Position numbers and translations under genes: made by a program. The notes under the pieces were generated by a model. That model did no database searches. It saw nothing but the letters and a program-made list of their open reading frames with translations, and was not told the origin of the DNA. From an uncultured Clostridia bacterium (lineage in GTDB: Bacteria > Bacillota > Clostridia > TANB77 > CAG-508), in contig CALXAY010000003.1 of NCBI GenBank assembly GCA_944386415.1, positions 18,066 to 82,065 of the forward strand: 64,000 nucleotides of DNA, given 5' to 3'. Below, piece by piece: positions 38,427-48,274 of the stretch (its first letter is position 1; each line of letters starts with the position of its first letter).

Positions 38427-40784
38427 CTATTTTCTTGCAAATTTTCTTTCTATATCGTATTTAGTCATTTTTATGACAGTAGGTCTTCCATGAGGACATG
38501 TAAATGGATTTGAAAGTTTTAATAATTCATCCATTAATCTTTCTACCTCTTCTCTTGTTAAGTCCATATTAGCTTTCACTGCTGCTTTGCATGCTACTGT
38601 TGCTATAAACTTTTCTTCTTTTTCTTGTTTTGCTGTTCTTGCTACTGTATTTATTTCATCAAGTGTTTCTAAGAATAATTCTTTTGTATCTAAATCTATG
38701 CATACAGTAGGTACTCCTGTTAATTTTATCGTATTTTCTCCAAATTCCTCCAATGTAAATCCTGCTTGTTCAAACATTTTTATATTTTCTTTTGCTATAT
38801 CCATCTCTTTATGTGTTAAAGTTATTACATCTGGTAATAGCAATAATTGAGAATCCTTTATTTTATCACTGTAATAATTTTTCTTTACTTTCTCATACAT
38901 TATTCTTTCGTGTGCTGCATGTTGATCTAATATATACATTTCATCTCCTATTTCTAGGATTATATATGTTTTAAAGATAATTCCTATAAATTTATATGTT
39001 GGTTTCTTAATTTTTTCATCAGTTTCAAACATAGATATATTATTCTTTACAATATCTATTGCATTACTTTTATCTTCTTCTTTTGGTTTTTCTTCCTTAT
39101 CGGCAATTGGTGATTTTCCAAATAATTTTCTATACATTTCATCGAAATCTTCTGAAACAACCTGTGGATTGTTATCTAATTTTTCCATTTTTTGTTTTAT
39201 TTCACCAAATTCTTCTTTTATCTCTTTATTATCTATGTTTTCGATTGCATCATTTATTTTGTTTATTTTTTCTTTTTGTTCATCATTTATTTGTGCTGAT
39301 ACTTCTATTGTCTCTTTTTTATTTACTTGTTCTTCTTTATTGCTTTCTTTATTTTCTCCATCTTTTTTATTTTCTTTTTCCAAATTATATTTTTCGCTTA
39401 TATCTTCCAATTTATTTGCTTTATTTTCGTTTAATTCATCTTCCAATTTTGCTCTCATTTTCTTTAATTGTTCTAATACGTCTGTTGTATCTATTGGAGA
39501 TCCTATATTCTCGTTCACTTGTTTCTTCTCTTCGCTTGTTTTATATTCTATTTCATCATTTTTATTTTTGCTATTATAAACATCTTCCAAAACATTTGTT
39601 TTTATTCTACTTTCTTCATCTGTATATTTTTCTATTTGCTTTTCATTCTGTTTTCTAAAACCAAATAATCCCCCTTGATTTTCTTTCTTAGATTCTCTTA
39701 AGTTTCTAAGTCTTTCTTCAAAACTTTCAGTAGTTCTTTCTATTCTCTTTTCACCATTTTCATCTCTTAAACTTTTTTCTGAATCTGTTACTAGTTCTCC
39801 TTTTAATAAAGTTTCTTTTATTGCATGATATACTGACTGAAACACTTTATTTTCCTCTTGAAATCTTACTTCTAATTTTGCTGGATGAACATTTACATCT
39901 ACCTTTGATGGATTCATTTCTAAATTTAATACAGCAAATCCAAATTTTCCTATTGGTATTAATCCTTTATATGCTTGCTCTGTTGCTGCTGTTAGTGTTT
40001 TATCCTTTATATATCTTTTATTTACGAAAAACAATTGATGTGAACGGTTTGATCTTGATATCTCTGGTTTTCCAATTACTCCAGATACAGTAATATCTTC
40101 ATATTGATAGTTTACTTCTAATATAGCATTTGCTATATCCTTTCCATATATACTATATATTACATCTTTCAAATTTCCGCTTCCATTTGTTTGTATTACA
40201 GTTTTTCCAGTATTAATTAATTTTATTGCTACATTTGGATTTACTAAAGCTATTCTTGTTATTACATCCTCTATATATCCTGACTCTGTGTAATCTTTCT
40301 TTAAAAATTTATATCTTACTGGTGTATTAAAAAATAAATTTTTTACAGTTATTGTTGTACCTGTTCTACAACCAGTTTCTTCCTTTTGTAATACATCTCC
40401 TGCTTCTATTACTACCTTATATCCTATTTCTTGTTCTGCTGTTTTTGATACTAATTCAACATTTGCAACAGCAGCAATACTAGCTAATGCTTCACCTCTA
40501 AACCCCATAGATGTTACTGTATTTAAATCTTCTGCTGACCTTATCTTACTTGTTGCATGTCTTTCAAAAGCTATTTCTAAATCATCTGCACCTATTCCTC
40601 TTCCATTATCACTAACCTTTATAAAAGATATACCTCCGTTTTTTATTTCTACTGTTATATTTGTAGCACCTGCATCTATTGAATTTTCCACCATTTCTTT
40701 TACCACTGATGCTGGTCTTTCTATTACTTCACCTGCTGCAATTTTATTTATTGTTAATTCGTCTAGTAATACTATATTTCCCAT
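38427..40784 (-). CDS. mutL: DNA mismatch repair protein MutL with long charged linker
   Basis: 785 residues. The GHKL ATPase domain has NSIDAGATNI, DNGRGIG and GFRGEALASIAAV. The C-terminal endonuclease domain has DQHAAHERIMYE (metal motif) and CPHGRPT. Between them is an unusually long low-complexity linker (about residues 335-570) rich in Lys, Glu and Asn, about 100 residues longer than in common homologues. It precedes miaA, a frequent clostridial neighbour. The RBS is weak (GGAGGATAAAA). Confidence 0.96.
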   Translation of the reverse strand: MGNIVLLDELTINKIAAGEVIERPASVVKEMVENSIDAGATNITVEIKNGGISFIKVSDNGRGIGADDLEIAFERHATSKIRSAEDLNTVTSMGFRGEALASIAAVANVELVSKTAEQEIGYKVVIEAGDVLQKEETGCRTGTTITVKNLFFNTPVRYKFLKKDYTESGYIEDVITRIALVNPNVAIKLINTGKTVIQTNGSGNLKDVIYSIYGKDIANAILEVNYQYEDITVSGVIGKPEISRSNRSHQLFFVNKRYIKDKTLTAATEQAYKGLIPIGKFGFAVLNLEMNPSKVDVNVHPAKLEVRFQEENKVFQSVYHAIKETLLKGELVTDSEKSLRDENGEKRIERTTESFEERLRNLRESKKENQGGLFGFRKQNEKQIEKYTDEESRIKTNVLEDVYNSKNKNDEIEYKTSEEKKQVNENIGSPIDTTDVLEQLKKMRAKLEDELNENKANKLEDISEKYNLEKENKKDGENKESNKEEQVNKKETIEVSAQINDEQKEKINKINDAIENIDNKEIKEEFGEIKQKMEKLDNNPQVVSEDFDEMYRKLFGKSPIADKEEKPKEEDKSNAIDIVKNNISMFETDEKIKKPTYKFIGIIFKTYIILEIGDEMYILDQHAAHERIMYEKVKKNYYSDKIKDSQLLLLPDVITLTHKEMDIAKENIKMFEQAGFTLEEFGENTIKLTGVPTVCIDLDTKELFLETLDEINTVARTAKQEKEEKFIATVACKAAVKANMDLTREEVERLMDELLKLSNPFTCPHGRPTVIKMTKYDIERKFARK

Positions 40785-40899
40785 TTTTATCCTCCGTTTT
40801 TTCTATAAATCTTTGGCTTTTATTTTATCATAACGTCTTTTAAAAATCCATACTTAAATATGAATTAAATTAAAATTATTATTTTTTATAAACAAAATT

Positions 40900-40932
40900 A
40901 AAACAAGGCCTCTATAAAAGAGGTCTTGTTTT
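40900..40932 (-). terminator. Terminator of the GC-richer gene at 40944
   Basis: 13-bp stem AAAACAAGGCCTC with GAGGTCTTGTTTT (one G-T pair) and a 7-nt loop, followed by AATTTTG on the minus strand. Confidence 0.85.
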
Positions 40933-40943
40933 AGTGCTCAAAA

Positions 40944-41483
40944 CTATGCAAAAACATCAATATTCGTAAGAATCACTATTGGTCTAATATTATCTGCATA
41001 GTCTTCTTCATAACCATCAGGGTCAAACAGAGTACAGTCTCTAATTTCACCGTTACTAGCCCGGTACAAACCATATTCTGTTTCGCAACGAGAAGAAAGC
41101 CAGTATTTCCTACCTTCTTCTTTGGAATCAATCAATTCAAAATCGGATTTTGTAATGCTTCTAAAAAAGCTCACTTCTCTAGAAGAAAGAAGCTCATCAC
41201 ATATCCTATCCATGATACTAGGTCCGTAATTATAACCAGACCATCCTTGAAGTATTAATTTTTTATCAATTTCCTCCAAACAAAATACTGGATGACCAAG
41301 CTTTTTTGTCAACCTTTTTTGAAGTGTTCCAACAATTATTTTTGGAAAAAGCTCACTTGTAAAAACCTGTTCATCCTTCCATCCGCTTTGCTTACTAGAA
41401 ATTGCACATACTCTTCCTCCTGGATTTGGAATTTCAATTTCTTGCTCAACTTCATCCAAAGCAAGAATATGCTTTCTAATCAT
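40944..41483 (-). CDS. GC-richer solitary gene; product of unknown function using CGG as an ordinary codon
   Basis: 179 residues, no firm family. The C-terminal part (YWLSSRCETEYGLYRASNGEI...NIRPIVILT) resembles the end of DUF6273-type domains. Its DNA is richer in G and C than its neighbours, and it has its own RBS (AGGAAGGGG) and terminator. Codon 141, CGG at 41063-41061 (Y-R-A), is read in frame, with no shift needed; a +1 shift here would ruin the reading frame. This contrasts with every AT-rich gene in the window and suggests recent acquisition. Confidence 0.7.
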   Translation of the reverse strand: MIRKHILALDEVEQEIEIPNPGGRVCAISSKQSGWKDEQVFTSELFPKIIVGTLQKRLTKKLGHPVFCLEEIDKKLILQGWSGYNYGPSIMDRICDELLSSREVSFFRSITKSDFELIDSKEEGRKYWLSSRCETEYGLYRASNGEIRDCTLFDPDGYEEDYADNIRPIVILTNIDVFA

Positions 41484-41586
41484 CTTTCCCCTTCCTTAAA
41501 AAGCACCTTTTACACAGTAACTTTATTTTGCTACCTACATTTTATTATACATCATTCTTTACTATTTTGCAATGTAAAAGCAGGTA

Positions 41587-42258
41587 TTATTTACCTGCTT
41601 CATCGTTTTTATTTGCTAATTGTTTTTCAAAATAAGTCGTAAGTCCAACCAAAGTTAATAAATATGCTGTAATTACTAATGGAATTGTTATTACTCCTAT
41701 AGGTATCCTTGTAATAGCCATAATACTAAGTAAAATAACCTGTACTAAAATAGAAATAATTACTGTTTCTGCAACTGTTTTTATAACACCTATCTTACTG
41801 TATCTAAAAGCAATATAGACTAGTATAATTAAAGTTGCAATTAAAAATGGTACTATATATGGTTTTATAATATCTCTTCCTCTTGTATTTGGTATGCTTT
41901 CTACCTCTACATTATCTACCGATAATTCTGTTCCATATTTTTCATTTACTTTATCTATTAAACTTTGTTTTTGTTCGTCTGTTATATCTTTGGCTATTAT
42001 ATTTACGGTATCTTCAAAAACTTCAACTTTTTGTATAATTACTTTTTCTCCTGGCATTACTTCATCTGTTATTTGTTTTATATCTGATATATTAAAATCT
42101 TTTTCTAAATACAATTGTATACTTTTACTTTCTTGATATCTTAAATCAAAATTAAGACCAATCGTCGCTGTAATTGCTATTCCAGCAATTATTATTACTG
42201 CAATTATTGCAATTATTATTTTTGATTTCTTAGACATTTTTTTCTTGTTTTCTTCCAT
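41587..42258 (-). CDS. secF: Divergent SecF-like protein-export membrane protein
   Basis: 223 residues. It has one N-terminal helix, a short extracellular domain (about 32-110), then four or five helices to the C-terminus. It overlaps the end of the secD-like gene by 29 bp, which is the main evidence. The SecF head motif (D-F-x-G-G) is not present; NFDLRYQESKSI stands in that place. The protein is shorter than usual SecF (about 290-310). SecDF uses proton motive force to pull exported proteins; whether this pair is active is uncertain. Confidence 0.65.
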   Translation of the reverse strand: MEENKKKMSKKSKIIIAIIAVIIIAGIAITATIGLNFDLRYQESKSIQLYLEKDFNISDIKQITDEVMPGEKVIIQKVEVFEDTVNIIAKDITDEQKQSLIDKVNEKYGTELSVDNVEVESIPNTRGRDIIKPYIVPFLIATLIILVYIAFRYSKIGVIKTVAETVIISILVQVILLSIMAITRIPIGVITIPLVITAYLLTLVGLTTYFEKQLANKNDEAGK

Positions 42259-43723
42259 CTTTCTTTTTACCTCCCTTGCTTTCTTTAACTCTTACCAATA
42301 AATTCGTAATAGTAATATTATATAAAGCTATTAATGCAATCCCCCAGAACATTACCATTCCAAAACTGCTAATTGGTTCCCATTGTATAAAGCAGAAGGT
42401 GATAACAGCTATACAAATAGGTATTATTTTTATAAAGAATTCTTTATATGTTTCTTTTAATGCTATATTTATTACCGCTTTGTCTACCTTTTCTTCTTTG
42501 TTTAATTTAGACAATAATTTGTTTATGAATATATAATTTAATATTAAAGCTATTGCTATTCCAAATATACCTTCTATTGATATTACTACATTTGCGTATC
42601 TAAGTAACAAGATAAATAGTGATACTAGTCCAATATAAGCAAATGCAATTATAAATCCGTTTGTCTTATATCTAATAATTAATACTATTAAAGCAATAAC
42701 AATTAATCCTAACATTACATATAAAACTATATTTAATTCATCTTGTGTTATGTCTGATAAAATATACTGATTGCCATCAACAATATATTCAACTGGCATA
42801 TTTCCATTGTTCAACACTGCTGCCACATCAAATGCTTGATTTGCATAACTTTGTAATGTTTCTCTATCTGTTGTTGCTGTTCCTATTGATAATTCTAATC
42901 TTCCTGTTTCTATTGTTTCAGCAAAACTTGTTGTCATAATTTCTTCATCGTCAATTTTCATAGTTATTTCTTTTGTCGTTGTTTGTGTATTACTATCAGT
43001 AGATGTTTGGCTTGTTGTATTTTCCGTATTTCCTGTATTAGTAGTATTAGTCTCATTTGTTGTATTTGTTTCTACATAATTATTACTAATATCTCTTAGT
43101 TTATTTGCTCCATCTTTATTAAAATCTATTTCTAAATATACAACTGTTCCACTAGAACTTCCTGATGGATCATATCCATAAACAACTCTTGCTTTTTTTA
43201 TATCATTATTATCCATTAATACTTCTTGAGTTTGGCTATCTACTATTTCAAATCTCCCTGTTTTTGAAATATTATTTATAACATTATCTGTATAATAATT
43301 CTCTGGTACCTCTACTAATATATCTCCTGAAGCTGAATCTAATTTTGTAACATAATTATTAACTCCTAAATCATTTAACCTTTTTTCTATTATTCCTTTA
43401 GATTTCTTGTAATTATCTTCAATTAATACTTCTTCTGAATTACGAGGTGTTTCCTCTTTTGTATATCCTTTTTCTGTTAATTCTTCATCAGACAAATTAT
43501 CTGCATCTGTAACTTCGTTTCCATTTGCATCTTTTATAATAATATCATTTGATGTATCTACAACTAATCTGATATTTCTTCCACCTTTTAAATCCATTGC
43601 ATATTCATAATCTTTTACTTTTTCTTCCATTCTATTTTGTACCGGTACATATACTCCAAAAAATGCTACCATTGTAACAAGTATAATTGCCAATATTATT
43701 GTTAATAATTTTATTTTCTTCAT
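42230..43723 (-). CDS. secD: SecD-like protein-export membrane protein
   Basis: 497 residues. N-terminal membrane helix, then a periplasmic-type head with DLKGGRNIRLVVDT (the D-L-K-G-G motif of SecD) and LNDLGVNNYVTKLDSASGDILVEVP. A Thr/Asn-rich low-complexity stretch near residue 235 follows, and the C-terminal half has five helices. SecD works with SecF and SecYEG in late protein export. The RBS is TGGAGG with the ATG at 43723. Confidence 0.87.
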   Translation of the reverse strand: MKKIKLLTIILAIILVTMVAFFGVYVPVQNRMEEKVKDYEYAMDLKGGRNIRLVVDTSNDIIIKDANGNEVTDADNLSDEELTEKGYTKEETPRNSEEVLIEDNYKKSKGIIEKRLNDLGVNNYVTKLDSASGDILVEVPENYYTDNVINNISKTGRFEIVDSQTQEVLMDNNDIKKARVVYGYDPSGSSSGTVVYLEIDFNKDGANKLRDISNNYVETNTTNETNTTNTGNTENTTSQTSTDSNTQTTTKEITMKIDDEEIMTTSFAETIETGRLELSIGTATTDRETLQSYANQAFDVAAVLNNGNMPVEYIVDGNQYILSDITQDELNIVLYVMLGLIVIALIVLIIRYKTNGFIIAFAYIGLVSLFILLLRYANVVISIEGIFGIAIALILNYIFINKLLSKLNKEEKVDKAVINIALKETYKEFFIKIIPICIAVITFCFIQWEPISSFGMVMFWGIALIALYNITITNLLVRVKESKGGKKKDGRKQEKNV

Positions 43724-43750
43724 GATATTTCCTCCATTTTTCTATTTAAG

Positions 43751-44411
43751 CTATAATAATTTTGTTCCATTTATAACTAATTCAAACCATATTTTTAAAT
43801 ATTTTGCTGCGTATTTACTCATCATAGTTCTATCCATAAATATTTCAAAATAATCTAAAACTGGACATAATTTAGTATCTATTGCTAAATTAAGTATTGC
43901 TTTTCTTTCTTTACTATCTATTTTCAATTCTGCATTTGTTACAGCATAATTTACTCTATCATGTATATCAAATGTTGATAGATTTGTATTTGTCACTCTG
44001 TCTCTATGCACATCTGATTTATCTGCTAAAATTAATGCAGCCGATATATCACTTACTGCTGTTCCTGTTTGTTCATCATGATTTCCTATTGCCATCATAA
44101 TTTCTGTTCTTTCTCTTACTTCCATTCCCATATCTTTTAAAATATTGTAAGCTATTATTGCTCCACTATGTGCATGATCTGTTCTATTTACACAATTTCC
44201 TATATCATGTAAATACCCTGCAATTCTTGCAAGTTCTATTGTTCTTTCTGGATATCCTAGTTCTTGTAATATATCTCCTGCTCTTTTTGAGACAATTGAA
44301 ATATGTCTATGACTATGTTCAGTATATCCGGAGTCCATCTAATTGTTTTTGTGCTCCTTGAATCAGAGCTTCTACCTCTTCATTTTTTCTAACATTCTCT
44401 AAGGTAATCAT
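43751..44411 (-). CDS. HD-domain phosphohydrolase with a CGG +1 recoding site
   Basis: 219 residues with one +1 shift at 44330. It has an HD metal-binding fold: HSHRHISIVSKRAGDILQELG, LARIAGYLHDIGN (HD pair), DHAHSGAIIAYNIL and AALILADKSDVHRDRV. The N-terminal 28 residues, before the shift, start at an ATG at 44411 with GGAGGAACAAA upstream. Without the shift only a 30-residue peptide would result. The substrate is unknown; HD proteins hydrolyse nucleotides or cyclic dinucleotides. Confidence 0.88.
44328..44330 (-). other. CGG +1 recoding site (HD phosphohydrolase)
   Basis: Coding strand ...gat gga ctc CGG ata tac tga: zero-frame CGG after Leu CUC with a stop three codons on. The +1 reading ctc gga tat act gaa cat gives D-G-L-G-Y-T-E-H and opens the HD domain. 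Confidence 0.9.
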
Positions 44412-44484
44412 TTTGTTCCTCCTTTAATTAGTCTTTTTAGATTTTATCTTAAAATGGAAAAAATATCAATATTTTTTTATAAAA

Positions 44485-45810
44485 TTATTTCATATTATTA
44501 GTTCCAACATCTTTTTGCCATAAATCTATTAAATATTGTTTTTCAGTTTTTGGAATTAATGACATTCTATATGCACCTATTGGTTTATCATGTGAAAAGG
44601 TTGTTTCTTCCCCATCAGATTGTGGTTCTAACCATCCTTCTTTGTCTACCCAAGCCTGATATACAATAGAATAATATGACGTATCTTTTAATTTTATACT
44701 TAAACTACTTATTCCAAATAAATGTTTTTTAGCTATTTCTTTTGGTATTGGTTTTCCTCCAAACCCCATGTTTCCTTCTTTGTTCATTCCTTTTCCTCCT
44801 ACTAACAATACCGTTTTTCCTTCTTGTGCTATTACTGGTCCTGTTTTAAAGCTTAAATATCCATTATATCCATAATTATAGTTTGTTTCATATGTACTAC
44901 ATATTCCTTGTATCCCTTCACCCCAATAAGTATTTATAAAACATCTTATTTGTAAAAAATCTTTATCTAAACCTTCCCAATATAATGAAATTCCTTCTAT
45001 TTTATATTCACTATTAGCTTTTATCGCTTTTCTTCCTGCTATTTCATTTACTCCTGTTCCAAATTCCCAATTACTAAATGGCTCTTCATTCATCGCTCCA
45101 TATTTTATTTTTATATTTGTTGCTTTATCTATTCTAACATCAATATTAGTACTATTACCAGCCAAATCTGTTACATCAAACGGATATAATACATTACATG
45201 CAAATTCTTTATTTAAAACCGTGTTTTCTTCAGATGAGTTCCAAGCTTGTACTTTTCTTATTTTTTCATTTGCTTTAATTTTTGCAAGTATTTTTCCATC
45301 TTCTATTTCTTCTTGTGTAAAATTAATTGCTGGTGCTATATTATCTATTGTAATTCCAGTATCAAATATCACCTCTTCATTTACTTGGTCTGCAATATCT
45401 ATAACCACACCTTTTGGAATTTTTATTATAAGATTTCCATTATTTTTTAATTTTGAAAGAATATATTTATAATAAATATATTCTCCTTCTTCTTTCTTTT
45501 TTATTTCTTTTCCACTTGGATTAAACTGTATATCATCTAAAAAAAATTTTATTCCTGCTTCTATATTATTCTTTTTTATATTTTTCTCTTTTATTCTAAA
45601 TTCTACAATTATAGTATGTGTTTTATTTGCATATTTATTATATTCTTCATTTGTATTACTTACACTTAAAAATTCTATTTTAGGAATTTCTCCATCAATA
45701 TTTATGTTCGCAACTAAACTCGTATTTTCTATTACATATTTTGCATAACTATTAATACATATAAAAATACTTATTAAAAATACAAATAAAAAAGTGATTA
45801 TTTTTTTCAA
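44485..45810 (-). CDS. Secreted protein with an AKYV signal, unknown function
   Basis: 441 residues from a TTG at 45810 with AGGAGG 7 bp upstream. The signal peptide ends near CINSYAKYV, the cleavage context of SipW-dependent (TasA/CalY-like) proteins. Residues 40-170 and 175-230 look like immunoglobulin-like beta domains (the second contains DLAGNSTNIDV), and the C-terminal half is rich in Tyr, Trp and Gly. It is the last of four linked genes for secreted proteins. Family not recognised. Confidence 0.72.
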   Translation of the reverse strand: MKKIITFLFVFLISIFICINSYAKYVIENTSLVANINIDGEIPKIEFLSVSNTNEEYNKYANKTHTIIVEFRIKEKNIKKNNIEAGIKFFLDDIQFNPSGKEIKKKEEGEYIYYKYILSKLKNNGNLIIKIPKGVVIDIADQVNEEVIFDTGITIDNIAPAINFTQEEIEDGKILAKIKANEKIRKVQAWNSSEENTVLNKEFACNVLYPFDVTDLAGNSTNIDVRIDKATNIKIKYGAMNEEPFSNWEFGTGVNEIAGRKAIKANSEYKIEGISLYWEGLDKDFLQIRCFINTYWGEGIQGICSTYETNYNYGYNGYLSFKTGPVIAQEGKTVLLVGGKGMNKEGNMGFGGKPIPKEIAKKHLFGISSLSIKLKDTSYYSIVYQAWVDKEGWLEPQSDGEETTFSHDKPIGAYRMSLIPKTEKQYLIDLWQKDVGTNNMK

Positions 45811-45823
45811 ATATTTTACCTCC

Positions 45824-46375
45824 TTATTTTCCTATGGTACATATTTCAAAATTAAACTTATCTATATTTTTTCCATCCTCTGTATCTTTTATATCATCTT
45901 TTTTGTTTATTTCATATTTCCATTCCCATTCAATTTCTACCTTTTTTACTTCATTTCTTTTTATTTTTCCTTCTTTCTCATTAATCTCTATTTTGAAATT
46001 TTCAGGTTTATTATTCTTATATATTATTTCCATATTGTAATTCAAGTCACTATCTGAAGTTAAAAAAACATAAAAACTTCCCCTTGTTCCTGGCTCTACT
46101 TTTTTATTTATTAATTTGTTTATATCTATCACTTGTAATAAGTCTATTTCTTTATAACTATCTTTTCCTTTTATCACTTCTATTTCATATTCACTTTTTT
46201 CTTTTCCTTGTTCTTTACTATTTCCTATTCCGAATATCTTAAAGAAAATTAAATCTTCTTGGAAATTCTTTTTTTTAAACATTGTGATTTTAAATAATAC
46301 ACATGAAATAACTATAAAAATTAGAATTAAAATAATTACTACTTTCTTTCTTTTTATCATAAAAAAAATTTTCAT
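45824..46375 (-). CDS. TasA/CalY-like secreted or membrane-anchored protein
   Basis: 183 residues with a hydrophobic N-terminal helix (9-30). The ectodomain shares motifs with the gene at 46982: EPGTRGSF, WEWKYEI, DTEDGKNI and a final F-x-x-x-I-x-x-x-G. It therefore appears to be a member of the camelysin/TasA group of fibre or matrix proteins. Its ATG overlaps the stop of the gene before it (ATGA), which indicates translational coupling. Confidence 0.7.
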   Translation of the reverse strand: MKIFFMIKRKKVVIILILIFIVISCVLFKITMFKKKNFQEDLIFFKIFGIGNSKEQGKEKSEYEIEVIKGKDSYKEIDLLQVIDINKLINKKVEPGTRGSFYVFLTSDSDLNYNMEIIYKNNKPENFKIEINEKEGKIKRNEVKKVEIEWEWKYEINKKDDIKDTEDGKNIDKFNFEICTIGK

Positions 46376-46872
46376 AGTACCTCCTGCATTTGTTCAGAAT
46401 GTACCTTTATTTGCAACTGGCTTATTATATCTTCCATATTTATGTTCTTATCTTCATTATACAAAACTTCTAATTTATAATTATCTTCTTTTATTTCATC
46501 TTTAGATAATATAAATTTTTCTGTTTTATTATTATTTATATCAATTTTTTGCTCATTTCTAAATAGGTTAATTTCTATTCCATTATTTTCAAAATCATTT
46601 AATACTTCAATATAATATTCTAAATCTACTTCAGTTTTTTCTCCTTGTTCATTATAATTTTTTATTTTAAATTCATATACACCTTCTTTATTAAAATTAT
46701 TTATTTCTAAGCTACTTCCATTTTCTACTTCTAGTAGTGGTTTTGCTACTTTTGTATTTCCTTTTATATCTTTTTTAGTAAATTCTTTTCCTATACTAAA
46801 CCCTGAAAAAAAGAATATTAATATTATTAAAGCTACAAAAATTATAATTATTACTTTTCTTTTATTTTTCAT
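46372..46872 (-). CDS. Membrane-anchored TasA-like protein
   Basis: 166 residues. It has an N-terminal helix (7-25) and an ectodomain with ENGSSLEINNFNKEGVYEFKIKNYNEQGEKTEVDLEYYIEV, the beta-sandwich pattern of TasA/CalY-type proteins. It is co-translated with the gene at 45824 (4-bp overlap). RBS AGGAGG. The function is inferred only from cluster context. Confidence 0.66.
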   Translation of the reverse strand: MKNKRKVIIIIFVALIILIFFFSGFSIGKEFTKKDIKGNTKVAKPLLEVENGSSLEINNFNKEGVYEFKIKNYNEQGEKTEVDLEYYIEVLNDFENNGIEINLFRNEQKIDINNNKTEKFILSKDEIKEDNYKLEVLYNEDKNINMEDIISQLQIKVHSEQMQEVL

Positions 46873-46981
46873 CTTTTCCTCCTAAAATCTGTATAAGTGA
46901 GGAAATTCTGTCTCTTTCCCCACTTAGTACAAAGGTGAATAATTCATTTTCATTTATTCTATAATTTTACTTTTAAAGACT

Positions 46982-47566
46982 TTAAATCTGTGGTTGTACT
47001 TGCGTTCCTGTAATTATTACATCAAATGTATAGTTTTGTATTTTTTTTGCATCTTCAGTATCTAATAAATCGTTTCTTGAGATTTCATCAGAATCATTTC
47101 CCGTTTCATAATCCCATTTCCATTTAATGTTTAATGTTTTTGTTTTATTTTCGTCATTTGCATTAATAATTCCTGATAAATCATTTTCCAAATCTTTGAT
47201 TGAATTATATTCTATATCATTATATTCAAACTTAAGATTTTGTGGTTTATTTTCTTCTCCTGTAAAAGTAATATTGTAGTTTATACCAACTTCTGAACCT
47301 GTTGCATCTACTATTATATTAAAACTCCCACTTGTTCCTGGGGCAATTTTGTTATTTACAAGTGTTTCATTATTACATGTAGATGCTAAATTAATTGCTT
47401 CCACTTTCTTATCTTGTCCATTTACTTTAAAACTCCATGTGGCAACTTCTGCTATTCCCTCTCCTCTTACTTCACTTACATATTTAGCATATGTATGCCC
47501 TCCTAAAAAGGCAAGTAAAATTATTGCTAAAATAGCTAGAATAGATAATACTTTTTTCTTCGTCAA
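46982..47566 (-). CDS. TasA/CalY-like (SipW-dependent) secreted protein
   Basis: 194 residues from a TTG at 47566, 7 bp after GGAGG. Signal peptide with the cleavage region GGHTYAKYVSEVRGEG, then WSFKVNGQD, NNKIAPGTSGSFNIIVDATGSEVGINYNI and KWKWDYETGNDSDEISRNDLLDTEDA, the layout of the camelysin/TasA family. Such proteins form biofilm fibres after cleavage by the SipW peptidase; no SipW gene lies in this window. It heads the four-gene cluster. Confidence 0.82.
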   Translation of the reverse strand: MTKKKVLSILAILAIILLAFLGGHTYAKYVSEVRGEGIAEVATWSFKVNGQDKKVEAINLASTCNNETLVNNKIAPGTSGSFNIIVDATGSEVGINYNITFTGEENKPQNLKFEYNDIEYNSIKDLENDLSGIINANDENKTKTLNIKWKWDYETGNDSDEISRNDLLDTEDAKKIQNYTFDVIITGTQVQPQI

Positions 47567-47799
47567 AGCATTCCTCCTTTATTATTAAATTTTTTTTGGA
47601 TTTTGTTTAGATTTTTAATCTAAAAAATGAAATAAATTCTATTCTTAAAAAATAAAGAATTAAATTTAAAATTATAGAATTAATATGAAAATGTAAATAT
47701 ATTATAATTACAAAAAATGGAAATGTCAATTCTTTTCTAAAAAAAACTTTGACTTTTCATCGCAAATTTCGACAAATTTCCACTTTTTGTTTTTTTATT

Positions 47800-48186
47800 T
47801 TATTTTCTATTTACTCCTATTATACCTCCTAATATTCCAAAAACTACTCCCACTGCTATCATTATTATACTTTGTAAATTTAAATTAAACCTTACATTCA
47901 ATGTGCTAGAAATCAAATACAATATTAAAATATATCCTCCTCCTATAAAAGCTCCATTTAATATTCCATTCTTTTTTATCTTTGTATTACCAATTGAACT
48001 ACCTATTAATATACTTATTCCAGTTACAACTAATATTACTGGTGTTATTGTATTTTCACTTATATTTGTATATGTTAATAAAATAGAAAATATTAATAGA
48101 CACACAAAAGTAAATGTCATAGAAATTCCTATTCCCTTAAATATATTTTTAATTATTCTTTTATCACTTTCTTGATATTTTTCCAT
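47800..48186 (-). CDS. TIGR04086-family small membrane protein
   Basis: About 128 residues with four helices; GILNGAFIGGGYILILYLIS and VVFGILGGIIGVNRK match the TIGR04086 (YrzE-like) pattern. The ATG at 48186 is chosen because GGAGGG lies 4 bp upstream; a TTG at 48198 would overlap that site. In clostridia this protein is commonly encoded near yajC or secDF genes, which lie about 4 kb away. The function is unknown. Confidence 0.72.
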   Translation of the reverse strand: MEKYQESDKRIIKNIFKGIGISMTFTFVCLLIFSILLTYTNISENTITPVILVVTGISILIGSSIGNTKIKKNGILNGAFIGGGYILILYLISSTLNVRFNLNLQSIIMIAVGVVFGILGGIIGVNRK

Positions 48187-48274
48187 CTTTCCCTCCAAAA
48201 ATAGTTTTATTTTATATTATTTAATTTATATTAAACATTATAAAAATTTAGAACAATTAATTTTATTATATATA

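Noticed and set aside
47560-47575. Two-codon open frame (ATG CTT TGA) overlapping the TTG start at 47566
   Set aside because: It could be a leader peptide, but the AGGAGG spacing fits the TTG start as well, and such short overlaps arise by chance in AT-rich DNA.
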